A stretch of DNA of 37,117 nucleotides from Paracoccaceae bacterium. GTDB lineage: Bacteria > Pseudomonadota > Alphaproteobacteria > Rhodobacterales > Rhodobacteraceae. The notes below the pieces were generated by a model. The model was not told the origin of the DNA. It ran no database searches and saw only the letters and a list, made by a program, of their open reading frames with translations. Positions 14,459-22,913 of the stretch are shown here, in pieces. Within the stretch, counting starts at the first letter, position 1. Every line of letters begins with the position of its first letter. The stretch is from assembly GCA_947504705.1 (NCBI GenBank), contig CANNIA010000036.1:1-37117 (forward strand), given 5' to 3'. Both the position numbers and the translations under genes were made by a program.

Positions 14459-15640
14459 ATGACGAAAGACTGGAAGACGCGCACGCAACTGGTACATGAG
14501 GGCAGCCGCCGCAGTCAGTATGGCGAGATGGCCGAGGCGATCTTTCTGACGCAGGGCTTCGTCTATCCAACGGCCGAGGCCGCCGAGGCACGGTTTGTGA
14601 AAGCGGGCGAGGATGAGTTCATCTATGCCCGCTATGGCAACCCCACGACCCGGATGTTCGAGGAACGGATTGCGGCGCTGGAAGGCACGGAAGACGCCTT
14701 TGCGACGGCGTCTGGTATGGCGGCGGTGTCCGGTGCGCTGACGGCGTGCCTTCGGGCGGGGGATCATGTCGTCAGCGCACGGGCGCTGTTCGGGTCTTGT
14801 CTTTATGTGTTGGAAGAGGTGCTGCAGCGGTTCGGCGTCAAGGTTACCTTTGTGGACGGGGCTGATCTGGATCAGTGGCGCGCGGCGGTGGTGCCGGGGA
14901 CGAAGGCTGTCTTCTTCGAAAGCATGTCGAACCCGACGCTGGAGCTGGTGGATATCCGGTCAGTCTCGGAGATTGCCCACAAGGCGGGGGCGATTGTCAT
15001 TTGTGACAACGTCTTTGCCACGCCGATCTTTTCCCGCGCAGTCGAGCAGGGCGCGGATGTGGTGGTCTACTCGACGACCAAGCATGTCGATGGTCAGGGC
15101 CGCGCCTTGGGCGGGGTGATCTGCAGCACGAAGGAGTTTATCCGCAAGACGGTCGAGCCCTATATGAAACACACCGGCGGCTCGATGTCGCCGTTTACGG
15201 CATGGATGCATCTGAATGGCATGGCGACCTTGGACCTGCGCTGCCGGGCGATGGCAGACACGGCGCTGACTGTGGCGAAGGCGCTGGAGGGCGAGGGCAA
15301 GGTTGCCAAGGTGATCTTCCCGGGCCTGCCCAGCCACCCCCAGCACGCGCTGGCGATGGCGCAGATGGGGTCTGGGGGGACGCTGGTGACGTTTGAGGTC
15401 AAGGGCGGCAAGGAAGCGGCGTTCCGCTTTGCGAATGCGCTGGAGATCATCAAGATTTCCAACAACCTTGGCGACGCAAAAACCATCGCGACCCATCCCG
15501 CGACGACGACGCACCAGCGCCTGCCGCAGGACCAGAAGGATCTGCTGGGGATCACGCCCGGCTTGATCCGGCTGTCCTTGGGGCTGGAAGATGCGGGCGA
15601 TCTGATCGACGACCTGCGGCAGGCGCTGGCGGGGGCCTGA
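14459..15640 (+). CDS. metZ: O-succinylhomoserine sulfhydrylase MetZ
   Basis: PLP enzyme of 393 residues that makes homocysteine from O-succinylhomoserine and sulfide in methionine synthesis. Cys/Met-metabolism family words are all present: ARYGNPTTRMFEERIAALEG, FATASGMAAV, FFESMSNPTLELVD, CDNVFATPIFSRAVEQGAD, the PLP-lysine motif VYSTTKHVDGQGRALGG (Lys208), HTGGSMSPFTAW, and THPATTTHQRL with GLIRLSLGLED at the end. Full length. A SAM-II riboswitch and an attenuator precede it, so high S-adenosylmethionine should switch it off. It ends 3 bases before the convergent barrel-like pseudogene. Confidence 0.96.
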   Translation: MTKDWKTRTQLVHEGSRRSQYGEMAEAIFLTQGFVYPTAEAAEARFVKAGEDEFIYARYGNPTTRMFEERIAALEGTEDAFATASGMAAVSGALTACLRAGDHVVSARALFGSCLYVLEEVLQRFGVKVTFVDGADLDQWRAAVVPGTKAVFFESMSNPTLELVDIRSVSEIAHKAGAIVICDNVFATPIFSRAVEQGADVVVYSTTKHVDGQGRALGGVICSTKEFIRKTVEPYMKHTGGSMSPFTAWMHLNGMATLDLRCRAMADTALTVAKALEGEGKVAKVIFPGLPSHPQHALAMAQMGSGGTLVTFEVKGGKEAAFRFANALEIIKISNNLGDAKTIATHPATTTHQRLPQDQKDLLGITPGLIRLSLGLEDAGDLIDDLRQALAGA

Positions 15641-15643
15641 GGG

Positions 15644-16678
15644 TTACATCCGCAGCGTCAGCGAAATCGCGACCGACACCGAAAGCAGGGGGTCAGTCGT
15701 CAAGCCCAGCAGGTTGTCGGCGGGAAGGACTTGATTGCAATGGATACGATCGATGCAAGTGGGGAATGGAAAATCCATGTCGATCCTTGGCTGGGCAGAT
15801 CAGAGGTCGGCGCGCATCGTGCCGCCAAGGCTAAGCCGTTTCGACAAGGGATATTCGATCCCGACAGAGGCCTGCGCCCGTGCACCGTTGAAGCTTTTGT
15901 ACTGGATGCCGTCGGCGGGCCGGGAACCTTCCATAAAGGTAAGGCCGGTCGCCGTCATATGATATCCGCCCAGGCCCAGCCCCAAGGTCAGCGTTGCACC
16001 CGAGGGCAGCACGCTTTCCCGCTGCAATGCCAGCAATAGCCCGGTCGCATCGGCCCCAACTTCGGTTATGACCGCAGACGGTTCGAGGCCGTACGGCAAG
16101 ACAGCGCTGCCGGTGACTTCGTCCAGCCGCCCGGAAAATCCCTGCAGCCCGATCCAGGTCGTCCCCCCGTCGCCCTGACCGGTGCCCAGCAGGACTTGCG
16201 GCATCTCTTCGCGATAGGCGCGGTCGAGACTGCCGAAGAAGGTGCCACAGGCCTGTGGCAGACCGTCCAGGACAGGGCAAAGGACGCTTCTGCTCTTCAT
16301 GTCAAAGCGTTCGCCAGTCGCATCGTATCTCACCCCCAAATCGGTCCAGCTATAGACCGGGGTCTCCTCGCTATGTTTGCCGTCAAACCTGGAGCCGATG
16401 AGACCAAACAACAGCGTCTTGCCAGAGGAAAGGGCAAGGTCTCAGGCAGGCTCGCCGCGATACGAAGGCGTTTACGGCCCTCGGCGCATTCCGTGGATGC
16501 GGGTGCCGAACTCGGTGTCAGACGGCGGTATGCCGGTTTCCAGGATGAGAAGGCCGGTGTCATTGAAGCCGATGATTCCGCGACCGCCTTCCAGCTTGAA
16601 AGTCAGGCCATCGGCCTGACCTGTGGCCGGAAGGATCGAGCAGGCAAGGGCCATCAGGGCAGCACAGCAAAAGCGCAT
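15644..16678 (-). pseudogene. barrel-like secreted protein broken by three in-frame stops
   Basis: The frame from an ATG at 16678 (AGGAG nine bases upstream) to a TAA at 15644 stays in register for 345 codons and aligns with the intact gene at 16715-17734 from signal peptide (MRFCCAALMALACSILPATGQADG) to the end (SLTLRM against SLTIRM). It is interrupted by TAA at 16472-16474, TGA at 16442-16444 and TGA at 15800-15802. Both TGA codons replace a Trp of the paralogue (AEGNW and RADYW). No frameshift is seen. Long conserved pieces remain, such as TTWIGLQGFSG and VGIEYPLSKRLSLG, so decay is recent. Confidence 0.85.
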
Positions 16679-16714
16679 GAAGATCCGCTCCTGTTTCATG
16701 GTATCCAGTCGAGT

Positions 16715-17734
16715 TTACATCCTGATGGTCAGCGACACCCCGAAGGTCAGCGACAGCAGGGGATCGGTGGTCAGGTTGAAGTTGCCAGTTCCCGTTGGCG
16801 GTTCGCAGATCGTCGGGCTGCAGGGCGGCTCGGACCAGTCCATCTGGATCCGGGGCTGGTCGGACCAATAGTCGGCCCGCACGGATGCGCCAAGGCTCAT
16901 GCCCTTGCGGATCGGCTTTTCGATGCCGACCGACAACTGCGCCCGAGTGCCGTCGAAGGACCCGGAAACCGGTTTGGCTGAAAGGGAGACGGCCGGGTCG
17001 ACAGAAAGGCCAGTCGCGTCGCCATTGTAACGGCCCAGACCTGCGCCGAGGAGAAGGGTCATGCCAGAGGCGAGCGGGCGTTCCTGCTGGACGGCCAGCA
17101 TCAGGCCGGTCACATCGGCGTCAAGTTCCGTAAGCGTGGCCCGGTCGAAGATGTAATTGGCATCGGGAAAATTGTAGCCCCGGTTCGAGGTGTTCTCTGA
17201 AAGTGTGCCAGAAAACCCCTGCAGCCCGATCCAGGTCATCGTCCCACCCGCGCCGTCGCGGCCGAACATCAGTTCAGGCATCACTTCGCGGTACGAGCGG
17301 GAAAGTTCCCCTTCGAAGATCGCGCAGGGATCAGGAAAGGAACAGACGCGGATTTCCGCCTCGGGCTTTTCCGGTTCGGGTCCGCCGGGCCTTGCCATGA
17401 TGATGTAATAGACGGGCGTCGTTTCGTTCGAGGTTCCCTGCTGGCCGGACAGGATACCGCCAAGCCGCATGTGGGTGCCGTTGCCAAGCACGACGTCCCA
17501 GTTGCCTTCGGCACGGTAGCTGAACGAGAGCGGGCCGCGGGGCATGCCACCCGAATAGTCGAGCTGCGAGGTCGCGCTATCGGGCGGGGTGCGGACCAAG
17601 GAAAAGATGCCGACATTTTCGCCGCGGTTGAAGGCAAGCCCGCCTTCCAGTTTCAGCGTCAGGCCATCAGCCATGACCGGAGACGCCAAGCAGAGCCCAA
17701 GAAGGGTTGCTCCAAGCCGTTTCGACACGTTCAT
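16715..17734 (-). CDS. secreted barrel-like outer membrane protein, intact paralogue
   Basis: A 339-residue protein with signal peptide MNVSKRLGATLLGLCLASPVMADG. The mature part alternates hydrophobic and polar residues in short strands with glycine- and aromatic-rich turns (TWIGLQGFSGTLSE, MTLLLGAGLGRYNGDATG, QLSVGIEKPIRKGMSLGASV, PLLSLTFGVSLTIRM), as in outer membrane beta-barrels. The C-terminal residue is Met instead of the usual Phe, so barrel assignment is tentative. Two cysteine pairs (CSFPDPC; CSPTIC) may form loop disulfides. AAGGGGA precedes the start at 17734. A decayed copy follows 36 bases downstream on the same strand. Confidence 0.78.
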   Translation of the reverse strand: MNVSKRLGATLLGLCLASPVMADGLTLKLEGGLAFNRGENVGIFSLVRTPPDSATSQLDYSGGMPRGPLSFSYRAEGNWDVVLGNGTHMRLGGILSGQQGTSNETTPVYYIIMARPGGPEPEKPEAEIRVCSFPDPCAIFEGELSRSYREVMPELMFGRDGAGGTMTWIGLQGFSGTLSENTSNRGYNFPDANYIFDRATLTELDADVTGLMLAVQQERPLASGMTLLLGAGLGRYNGDATGLSVDPAVSLSAKPVSGSFDGTRAQLSVGIEKPIRKGMSLGASVRADYWSDQPRIQMDWSEPPCSPTICEPPTGTGNFNLTTDPLLSLTFGVSLTIRM

Positions 17735-18011
17735 CAGCGTTCCCCTTGGTTCCCGGTGATTGCGGTCAACCACCCCACTTCACCGCAGGTTAGCGCGGCA
17801 ATGATCGTTCTGCCAGAAGCTTCCTATAGTCGGATGCGAATTCGTTTGGGGGCATGCGTCGGGCCTGACGCCGCGCGTGCTGGCGCGGATGCCGGATTTG
17901 TGCGAAACTTCTGTAACGAGGCCTTTAAGCTGACCCGGCCCGTGCCTATCTGCCTAACCCTGCTGACATTGACGGCGGAGCTACGTTCCGCCTGAACCGA
18001 AAGGATCCCCG
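17735..18011. promoter_or_regulatory. divergent intergenic region before folE2
   Basis: No gene is supported in these 277 bases, which must carry promoters for the barrel-like gene and folE2. The only structure noted is a hairpin GGCGGA (17974-17979) with TCCGCC (17987-17992), 20 bases before the folE2 start. Some FolE2 genes are zinc-regulated through Zur, but I see no typical Zur palindrome here. Confidence 0.4.
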
Positions 18012-19106
18012 ATGAACGCCCATAGCCCCGATATGGAGCCTGTGCCCTCGCGCGACGAGGCTGAGGCCGCTTTGGCACTGGTGCGCAAATGGGCGCAGGG
18101 GGCGAGCCGGGAGGATATCGTCAGCCTTGAGGCCGATCACAACTGGACGGGGCGGAATTCCGACCACTCGGCCCTGTCGCGGGCATATCCTGAGGATTTT
18201 CGCCCCGATCAGGCCTATCGCGCCACTTTGCCCGATCTGCAGAACGGCCCGGCCAGCCTGATCCGGGGGGCCAGGGCGCGGATCCAGCATGTGGGGATTT
18301 CCAACTTTCGCCTGCCGATCCGTTATGCCACCCGCGACGGCGGGGCGATCCATCTGGAAACCTCGGTCACTGGCACGGTCAGCCTTGAGGCCGAGCAGAA
18401 GGGCATCAACATGAGCCGGATCATGCGGTCCTTCTATGCCCATGCCGAGAAGAAATTCTCCTTGGGCGTGATTGCGGCGGCGCTGAACGATTACAAGGCC
18501 GACCTTGGCAGTTTCGACGCCCGTATCCAGATGCGGCTGTCTTATCCGATGCAGTTGCCGTCGCTGCGCTCAGGCCTGTCGGGTTGGCAGTATTACGACA
18601 TCGCGCTGGAACTGATCGAACAGGCGGGGGTCAGGAAGCGTATTTTGCACCTCGATTACGTCTATTCCTCGACCTGCCCCTGTTCGTTGGAACTGGCCGA
18701 GCATGCCCGGGCGGAACGTGGCCAGATGGCGACGCCGCACGCCCAGCGGTCGGTGGCGCGGCTGTCGGTGGTGCTGGCCAAGGACGCGCAGGAGATGTGG
18801 TTTGAGGACCTCATCGAACTTGCCCGCCGCGCGGTGGTCACCGAGACGCAGGTCATGGTCAAGCGCGAGGATGAGCAGGCCTTTGCCGAGTTGAACGCCG
18901 CCAACCCGATCTTCGTGGAAGACGCGGCACGGCTGTTCTGCGAGGCTTTGCGGGCGGACCCAAGGATCGGCGATTTCAGGGTGGTGGCCAGCCATCAAGA
19001 GGCTTTGCACAGCCACGACGCGATCAGTCTTCTGACCGAGGGCGAGACCTTCACGGCCGAAAGTCTGGATCCGAAGCTGTTCTCCAGCCTGATCCACGTC
19101 GGCTGA
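18012..19106 (+). CDS. folE2: GTP cyclohydrolase FolE2 (type IB)
   Basis: A 364-residue enzyme that opens GTP to dihydroneopterin triphosphate, first step of folate (and queuosine-type) synthesis. FolE2 words: ISNFRLPIRY, TGTVSLEAEQKGINMSRIMRSFY, and the metal-ligand cysteine in YSSTCPCSLELAEHA, with the C-terminal FRVVASHQEALHSHDA. FolE2 enzymes can use metals other than zinc and often back up the zinc enzyme FolE. The start at 18012 has AAAGGAT upstream. It is a single gene, though folB and folP lie about 10 kb downstream. Confidence 0.95.
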   Translation: MNAHSPDMEPVPSRDEAEAALALVRKWAQGASREDIVSLEADHNWTGRNSDHSALSRAYPEDFRPDQAYRATLPDLQNGPASLIRGARARIQHVGISNFRLPIRYATRDGGAIHLETSVTGTVSLEAEQKGINMSRIMRSFYAHAEKKFSLGVIAAALNDYKADLGSFDARIQMRLSYPMQLPSLRSGLSGWQYYDIALELIEQAGVRKRILHLDYVYSSTCPCSLELAEHARAERGQMATPHAQRSVARLSVVLAKDAQEMWFEDLIELARRAVVTETQVMVKREDEQAFAELNAANPIFVEDAARLFCEALRADPRIGDFRVVASHQEALHSHDAISLLTEGETFTAESLDPKLFSSLIHVG

Positions 19107-19124
19107 AGCTTATCGGATGGCTCC

Positions 19125-19139
19125 GGGCCTCAGGCCCGA
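19125..19139. terminator. possible shared hairpin between convergent genes
   Basis: CGGGCCTCAGGCCCG is a perfect inverted repeat in the 55-base gap between the stops of folE2 and the convergent secreted protein. It lacks a T-run on either side, so it would be a modest bidirectional terminator. Confidence 0.4.
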
Positions 19140-19161
19140 AGCTGACCCGATTTCTGCACCC

Positions 19162-20613
19162 TCAATCCCAGCAGGAGACAAGCGCGGTCATGCCGGTCGC
19201 CATGTCGGTCATGTCGCTGGGCAACAGCGTTTCGGTGGCCCTGGCCGGGGTCGGGATGATCCCAGCGGGCTCGATCAGTTTGGCAATCGCAGCGGCGCCA
19301 AGGGCGAAAGTCACGCCGGGCGGGAGTTGCTTGCCGGCCGGGGCGGCGGCGGGAAGCAGCATGCCGATCAGTGCGCCGGTGCCATCCAGAACCGGGCCAC
19401 CCACATCGCCCGGAAGGGCGGGAAGGGCCAGACGGCGCAGGTCGGCTTCGCCAGCAAGGCCGGTCAGTTCTTCCAGCGTGCCGAAGGTGAGGACCGGGGC
19501 GGGCAGGCGATCTTCGTAGGAATAGCCCGCAAGCGTGACCTCGCTGCCCGGACGGCCGGCGCTGGAGGGAAAAGTGGCAAAGCTGCGCGGGGCAAGGGCT
19601 GCATTCGGGGTCAGAAGGGCAAGGCCGGACGTTGCGTCTTTCAGCGTGACGGTGGCGTCAGTCGCGTGGTCGATGGTGACGCGGGTGCAGCCCTCGACCG
19701 CCTCGACCGTGGTCAAGACTGCGCCTTCCGCCGAGATGAAGAAGCCCGAGCGGCTAAGGCGGGGGGTGCGTACTTCTAGGCCCGCGATCATACCTGCCTT
19801 GGCCTCGGACGTCATCGGCACCATGCCGGGGTCAAGGGCGGCCTCGCTGGAGGAGGTGAAGCTTGATTGCAGAAGCTGCAGGATGCGGGCGTCGCGGTCG
19901 GCATTGCCGGGGGTAGAAATCAGCATCCAGCCCTTGATCAGCCCGCCGTCCAGCTGAACCTGAACCGTGGTCGCGGTATCAGAGGAGAGGCCGGTGATAT
20001 GAAAGCCCTTTTCGCCCCTCTCTCGCTCGCCTTCCATGGGAACGGATTTCAGCGATTGCAGGATGTCGTAAAGCCCGTACAGCGCCGCCTGATCGCCCGG
20101 CTGCGAGATCAGCACGATCTGCGGGGCATCGGGGGTCTTGGGTTTGTAATGGGCGAACGGCGGTTCATAGCGGTCGAATTCGACAAGGCTCGTCGGCAGC
20201 GTGACAGTGATCCCGGCCTTGTCATCGGTGACGCTGGCAAAGCCGTAGCTCTCGATTTCGCCATAATAGGCGCCAAACAGGGCGACGCGTTGGCGCGTGG
20301 TCAGGACGCCGGTTGGGTCGACACCCTGATATTCCTGCCAGGCCGACATCGACTTGCGGGAGCCGGGGCCGAAATCGCCGTCAATCGCGCCAGCGTAAAA
20401 GCCGAACCACTGCAGAGCGGTCTGCAACGCCATCCGGTCTTCCGGCAGCAAGAGCGCCTCGCTGTCGCGGGCTTCCTGTTTGCTTTCGTCCGGTTCAGTA
20501 CCAAGGTCGAGCCGGAACCCACCGTTGGTGTCTTGAGCAAACACGGCCTGAGGCTGGGCAAGAAGCGGAAGGGCGGCAAGAACAAGGGCAAGACGGGAAA
20601 CAGAGGTGAACAT
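19162..20613 (-). CDS. secreted peptidoglycan-binding protein with degenerate trypsin-like domain
   Basis: A 483-residue protein with a signal peptide (MFTSVSRLALVLAALPLLAQ...AVFAQ). Residues 57-112 form a peptidoglycan-binding domain (LQWFGFYAGAIDGDFGPGSRKSMSAW in essence). Residues about 285-440 follow a trypsin-like serine protease layout, but the triad is gone: the His loop reads VLTTVEAVEGC, the Asp strand is SGLALL instead of D-ALL, and the Ser loop is GDVGGPVLDGTG instead of GNSGGP. So it is probably a wall-bound, non-catalytic protein. A middle region (130-280) is not recognised. The ORF extends upstream to 20922, but signal peptide and CAGGA site favour 20613. Confidence 0.82.
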   Translation of the reverse strand: MFTSVSRLALVLAALPLLAQPQAVFAQDTNGGFRLDLGTEPDESKQEARDSEALLLPEDRMALQTALQWFGFYAGAIDGDFGPGSRKSMSAWQEYQGVDPTGVLTTRQRVALFGAYYGEIESYGFASVTDDKAGITVTLPTSLVEFDRYEPPFAHYKPKTPDAPQIVLISQPGDQAALYGLYDILQSLKSVPMEGERERGEKGFHITGLSSDTATTVQVQLDGGLIKGWMLISTPGNADRDARILQLLQSSFTSSSEAALDPGMVPMTSEAKAGMIAGLEVRTPRLSRSGFFISAEGAVLTTVEAVEGCTRVTIDHATDATVTLKDATSGLALLTPNAALAPRSFATFPSSAGRPGSEVTLAGYSYEDRLPAPVLTFGTLEELTGLAGEADLRRLALPALPGDVGGPVLDGTGALIGMLLPAAAPAGKQLPPGVTFALGAAAIAKLIEPAGIIPTPARATETLLPSDMTDMATGMTALVSCWD

Positions 20614-20793
20614 GCGGTATTCCTGAACTGGGACAGGGAAAAGCGGACTTCGGCGCAGATTAGCCATGCCGCCGGGTTGGGCAAGTCCGAAACCCCGTTT
20701 TCTGCGGGTTCTTTCCGGAATTGACCCCCATGGCCCCAATGGATAGGGAGAGGCGAGCTTTCTGCTCCGCAAATGACGCCCAAAGAGACTCCC

Positions 20794-21726
20794 ATGTCCG
20801 ATGCACTGACGACGCCAAGAAGCTTTCAGGAAATCATCCTTCGCTTGCAGGCTTACTGGGCCTCGAAAGGCTGCGCGGTGTTGCAGCCCTATGACATGGA
20901 AGTGGGGGCAGGCACCTTCCACCCAGCCACGACGCTGCGGTCCTTGGGGTCAAAGCCCTGGGCTGCGGCCTATGTGCAGCCCTCGCGCCGGCCGACCGAC
21001 GGGCGCTATGGCGAGAACCCGAACCGGCTGCAGCACTATTACCAGTATCAGGTCATCATCAAACCCTCGCCGCCCGACCTGCAGGCGTTGTATCTGGGGT
21101 CCTTGGCGGCCATCGGCATCGACCTTCGCCTGCATGACATCCGCTTTGTCGAGGATGACTGGGAAAGCCCGACACTGGGCGCCTGGGGTCTGGGCTGGGA
21201 GGTCTGGTGCGACGGGATGGAGGTGAGCCAGTTCACCTATTTCCAGCAGGTCGGCGGGCATGATTGCAAGCCGGTCAGTGGCGAGCTGACCTATGGGCTG
21301 GAACGGCTGGCGATGTATGTGATGGGCGTCGACCATGTGATGGAGATGCCCTTCAACGACCCCGACAGCCCGACCCCGATGAAATACGGCGATATCTTTC
21401 GGCAGACCGAAGAGGAATATTCACGCCACAACTTCGACGGCGCTTCGACCGAGATGCTGTTTCAGCATTTCAAGGATGCCGAGGCGGAATGCGAACGTTT
21501 GCTGGCCTTTGACCCGGTCGATCCAAAGAACGGCAAACGGATCATCATGGTGCATCCGGCTTACGACCAGACGATCAAGGCGAGCCACCTGTTCAACCTT
21601 CTTGACGCGCGCGGAGTGATTTCGGTGACCGAACGGCAGGCCTATATCGGGCGGGTCCGCGCGCTGGCCAAGAAATGCGCCGATGCATTCCGGATGACCG
21701 ACGCTGGACAGGATACGGTGGGCTGA
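20794..21726 (+). CDS. glyQ: glycyl-tRNA synthetase alpha subunit
   Basis: Class II catalytic subunit of the bacterial alpha2beta2 glycyl-tRNA synthetase, 310 residues. Family words: [55 protein letters not shown], the activation site [19 protein letters not shown] and [17 protein letters not shown]. Complete. I take the ATG at 20794 (AGAG upstream) over 20773. It is followed within five bases by an FkbM methyltransferase, then a small membrane protein and glyS, all likely one operon. Confidence 0.96.
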   Translation: MSDALTTPRSFQEIILRLQAYWASKGCAVLQPYDMEVGAGTFHPATTLRSLGSKPWAAAYVQPSRRPTDGRYGENPNRLQHYYQYQVIIKPSPPDLQALYLGSLAAIGIDLRLHDIRFVEDDWESPTLGAWGLGWEVWCDGMEVSQFTYFQQVGGHDCKPVSGELTYGLERLAMYVMGVDHVMEMPFNDPDSPTPMKYGDIFRQTEEEYSRHNFDGASTEMLFQHFKDAEAECERLLAFDPVDPKNGKRIIMVHPAYDQTIKASHLFNLLDARGVISVTERQAYIGRVRALAKKCADAFRMTDAGQDTVG

Positions 21727-21730
21727 GCTG

Positions 21731-22435
21731 ATGCCCTATTACCAGCCGCAGTCAGCCTGGGAGACCGCGCTTGCCACCGTCAGCGAGATGGGCGGGCGCG
21801 CAGGGCGGAATGCAGGTCGCTGGCTGCGGGGTCGCTATGTCAATCGCTGCATGGCCGACTTTGATCGGCGTCTGGCCATTCTTGGCCCCGGTTCGGTCTG
21901 TCTGGATCTCGGGGCCAATGTCGGCACGATGACCCTTCGCATGGCGACGACGGGGGCGTTGGTGCATGCCTATGAGCCTGATCCCTTTGCTTTCGGCGAG
22001 CTGCAGCGGAATGTTGGCCATCTGCCGAATGTGGTGCTGCATCAGGCCGCCGTTGCGGCGGTCGGCGGGGCGGGGGTTCTGCAACGGCTCAATGACTTCG
22101 CCGACGATCCCTTTGCAAAGTCGACCATGTCCTCGTTGATCCCGATCTATCCAAGCATCTATGAAGGCGGTGAGGCGATCCCGGTGGAAACCCGGGCGTT
22201 CCGGGATGTGCTGGACGGCATCGGCGGTCCGGTTGCGATGCTCAAGATGGATATCGAAGGCTCCGAGTTCAAGATTCTGCGCGCGATCTTTGCCGATCCT
22301 GCGGCTTTCGACATCGACGCGATCTTCTGTGAAACGCATGAATATGCCTTTATCGAGCAAAAACCCGAGGTCGAGCGGATGCGGCGGGTCTCGGAGGCTC
22401 TGGCGCGGCCTTACATCAACCTCTATTGGCCGTGA
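21731..22435 (+). CDS. FkbM-family methyltransferase
   Basis: A 234-residue SAM-dependent methyltransferase. Motif I CLDLGANVGTMTLRMA, the acidic strand end AYEPDPFAFGELQRN, and LKMDIEGSEFKILRAI are characteristic of the FkbM family, which usually O-methylates sugars or polyketides. The substrate is unknown. Four bases separate it from glyQ. Placement between the two glyRS subunit genes is probably just operon history. Confidence 0.88.
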   Translation: MPYYQPQSAWETALATVSEMGGRAGRNAGRWLRGRYVNRCMADFDRRLAILGPGSVCLDLGANVGTMTLRMATTGALVHAYEPDPFAFGELQRNVGHLPNVVLHQAAVAAVGGAGVLQRLNDFADDPFAKSTMSSLIPIYPSIYEGGEAIPVETRAFRDVLDGIGGPVAMLKMDIEGSEFKILRAIFADPAAFDIDAIFCETHEYAFIEQKPEVERMRRVSEALARPYINLYWP

Positions 22436-22440
22436 GCATC

Positions 22441-22911
22441 ATGGGAAAAATCATTGTAGGGCTTATCGTGATCTTTGCCGCCGTTGCCGGCGTTGCGCTG
22501 TGGTACACGGCGGAGCGTGCGTTTTATGCGCCTGTCAGCTTTTCGAAGGGCGAGGAAATCCGCCTGGTCTCGGTGGCATCGAGCCAGCCGGAACCCATTC
22601 TTGTCGAAGGGATCGAAGGGGTGGATGCAGACAGCTCTCCCATCAAGTTCCGCGCGTGTTTCACGACGTCGATGTCGTTGGCTACGTTGACCGAGACCTA
22701 TGAGGTTTATGACAAGGCCGAACCGCTGTTCGCGCCGTCGAACTTTCCCTGTTTCGATGCCGTCGCGATTGGCGGGGCGCTTGAGAAGGGCGAGGCGGTT
22801 GCCTTTCTGTCGGAGCCCGAAATCCACCCAGGTGTCGACCGCGTGGTTGCCGTCTTTCCCGATGGCCGCGCTTTTGCCTGGCACCAGTTGAACGACGATT
22901 ACAAGGACTGA
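22441..22911 (+). CDS. small membrane-anchored protein of the glyQ-glyS cluster (DUF6446-like)
   Basis: A 156-residue protein with one N-terminal membrane segment (IIVGLIVIFAAVAGVALWY) and a periplasmic domain that includes SFSKGEEIRLVSVAS, CFTTSMSLATLTETYEVY, APSNFPCFDAVAIGGALEKGEAVAFLSE and VDRVVAVFPDGRAFAWHQLN. It resembles the uncharacterised DUF6446 proteins that I recall between glyQ and glyS in Rhodobacteraceae; that name is from memory. Two cysteines could pair. Start: ATG at 22441 or GTG at 22432 overlapping the FkbM stop. Two bases separate it from glyS. Confidence 0.8.
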   Translation: MGKIIVGLIVIFAAVAGVALWYTAERAFYAPVSFSKGEEIRLVSVASSQPEPILVEGIEGVDADSSPIKFRACFTTSMSLATLTETYEVYDKAEPLFAPSNFPCFDAVAIGGALEKGEAVAFLSEPEIHPGVDRVVAVFPDGRAFAWHQLNDDYKD

Positions 22912-22913
22912 TC

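Noticed and set aside
15800-16444. TGA read as tryptophan or selenocysteine in the barrel-like copy
   Set aside because: TGA serves as a normal stop for many genes in this window, no selenocysteine hairpin is evident, and a TAA also interrupts the same frame.
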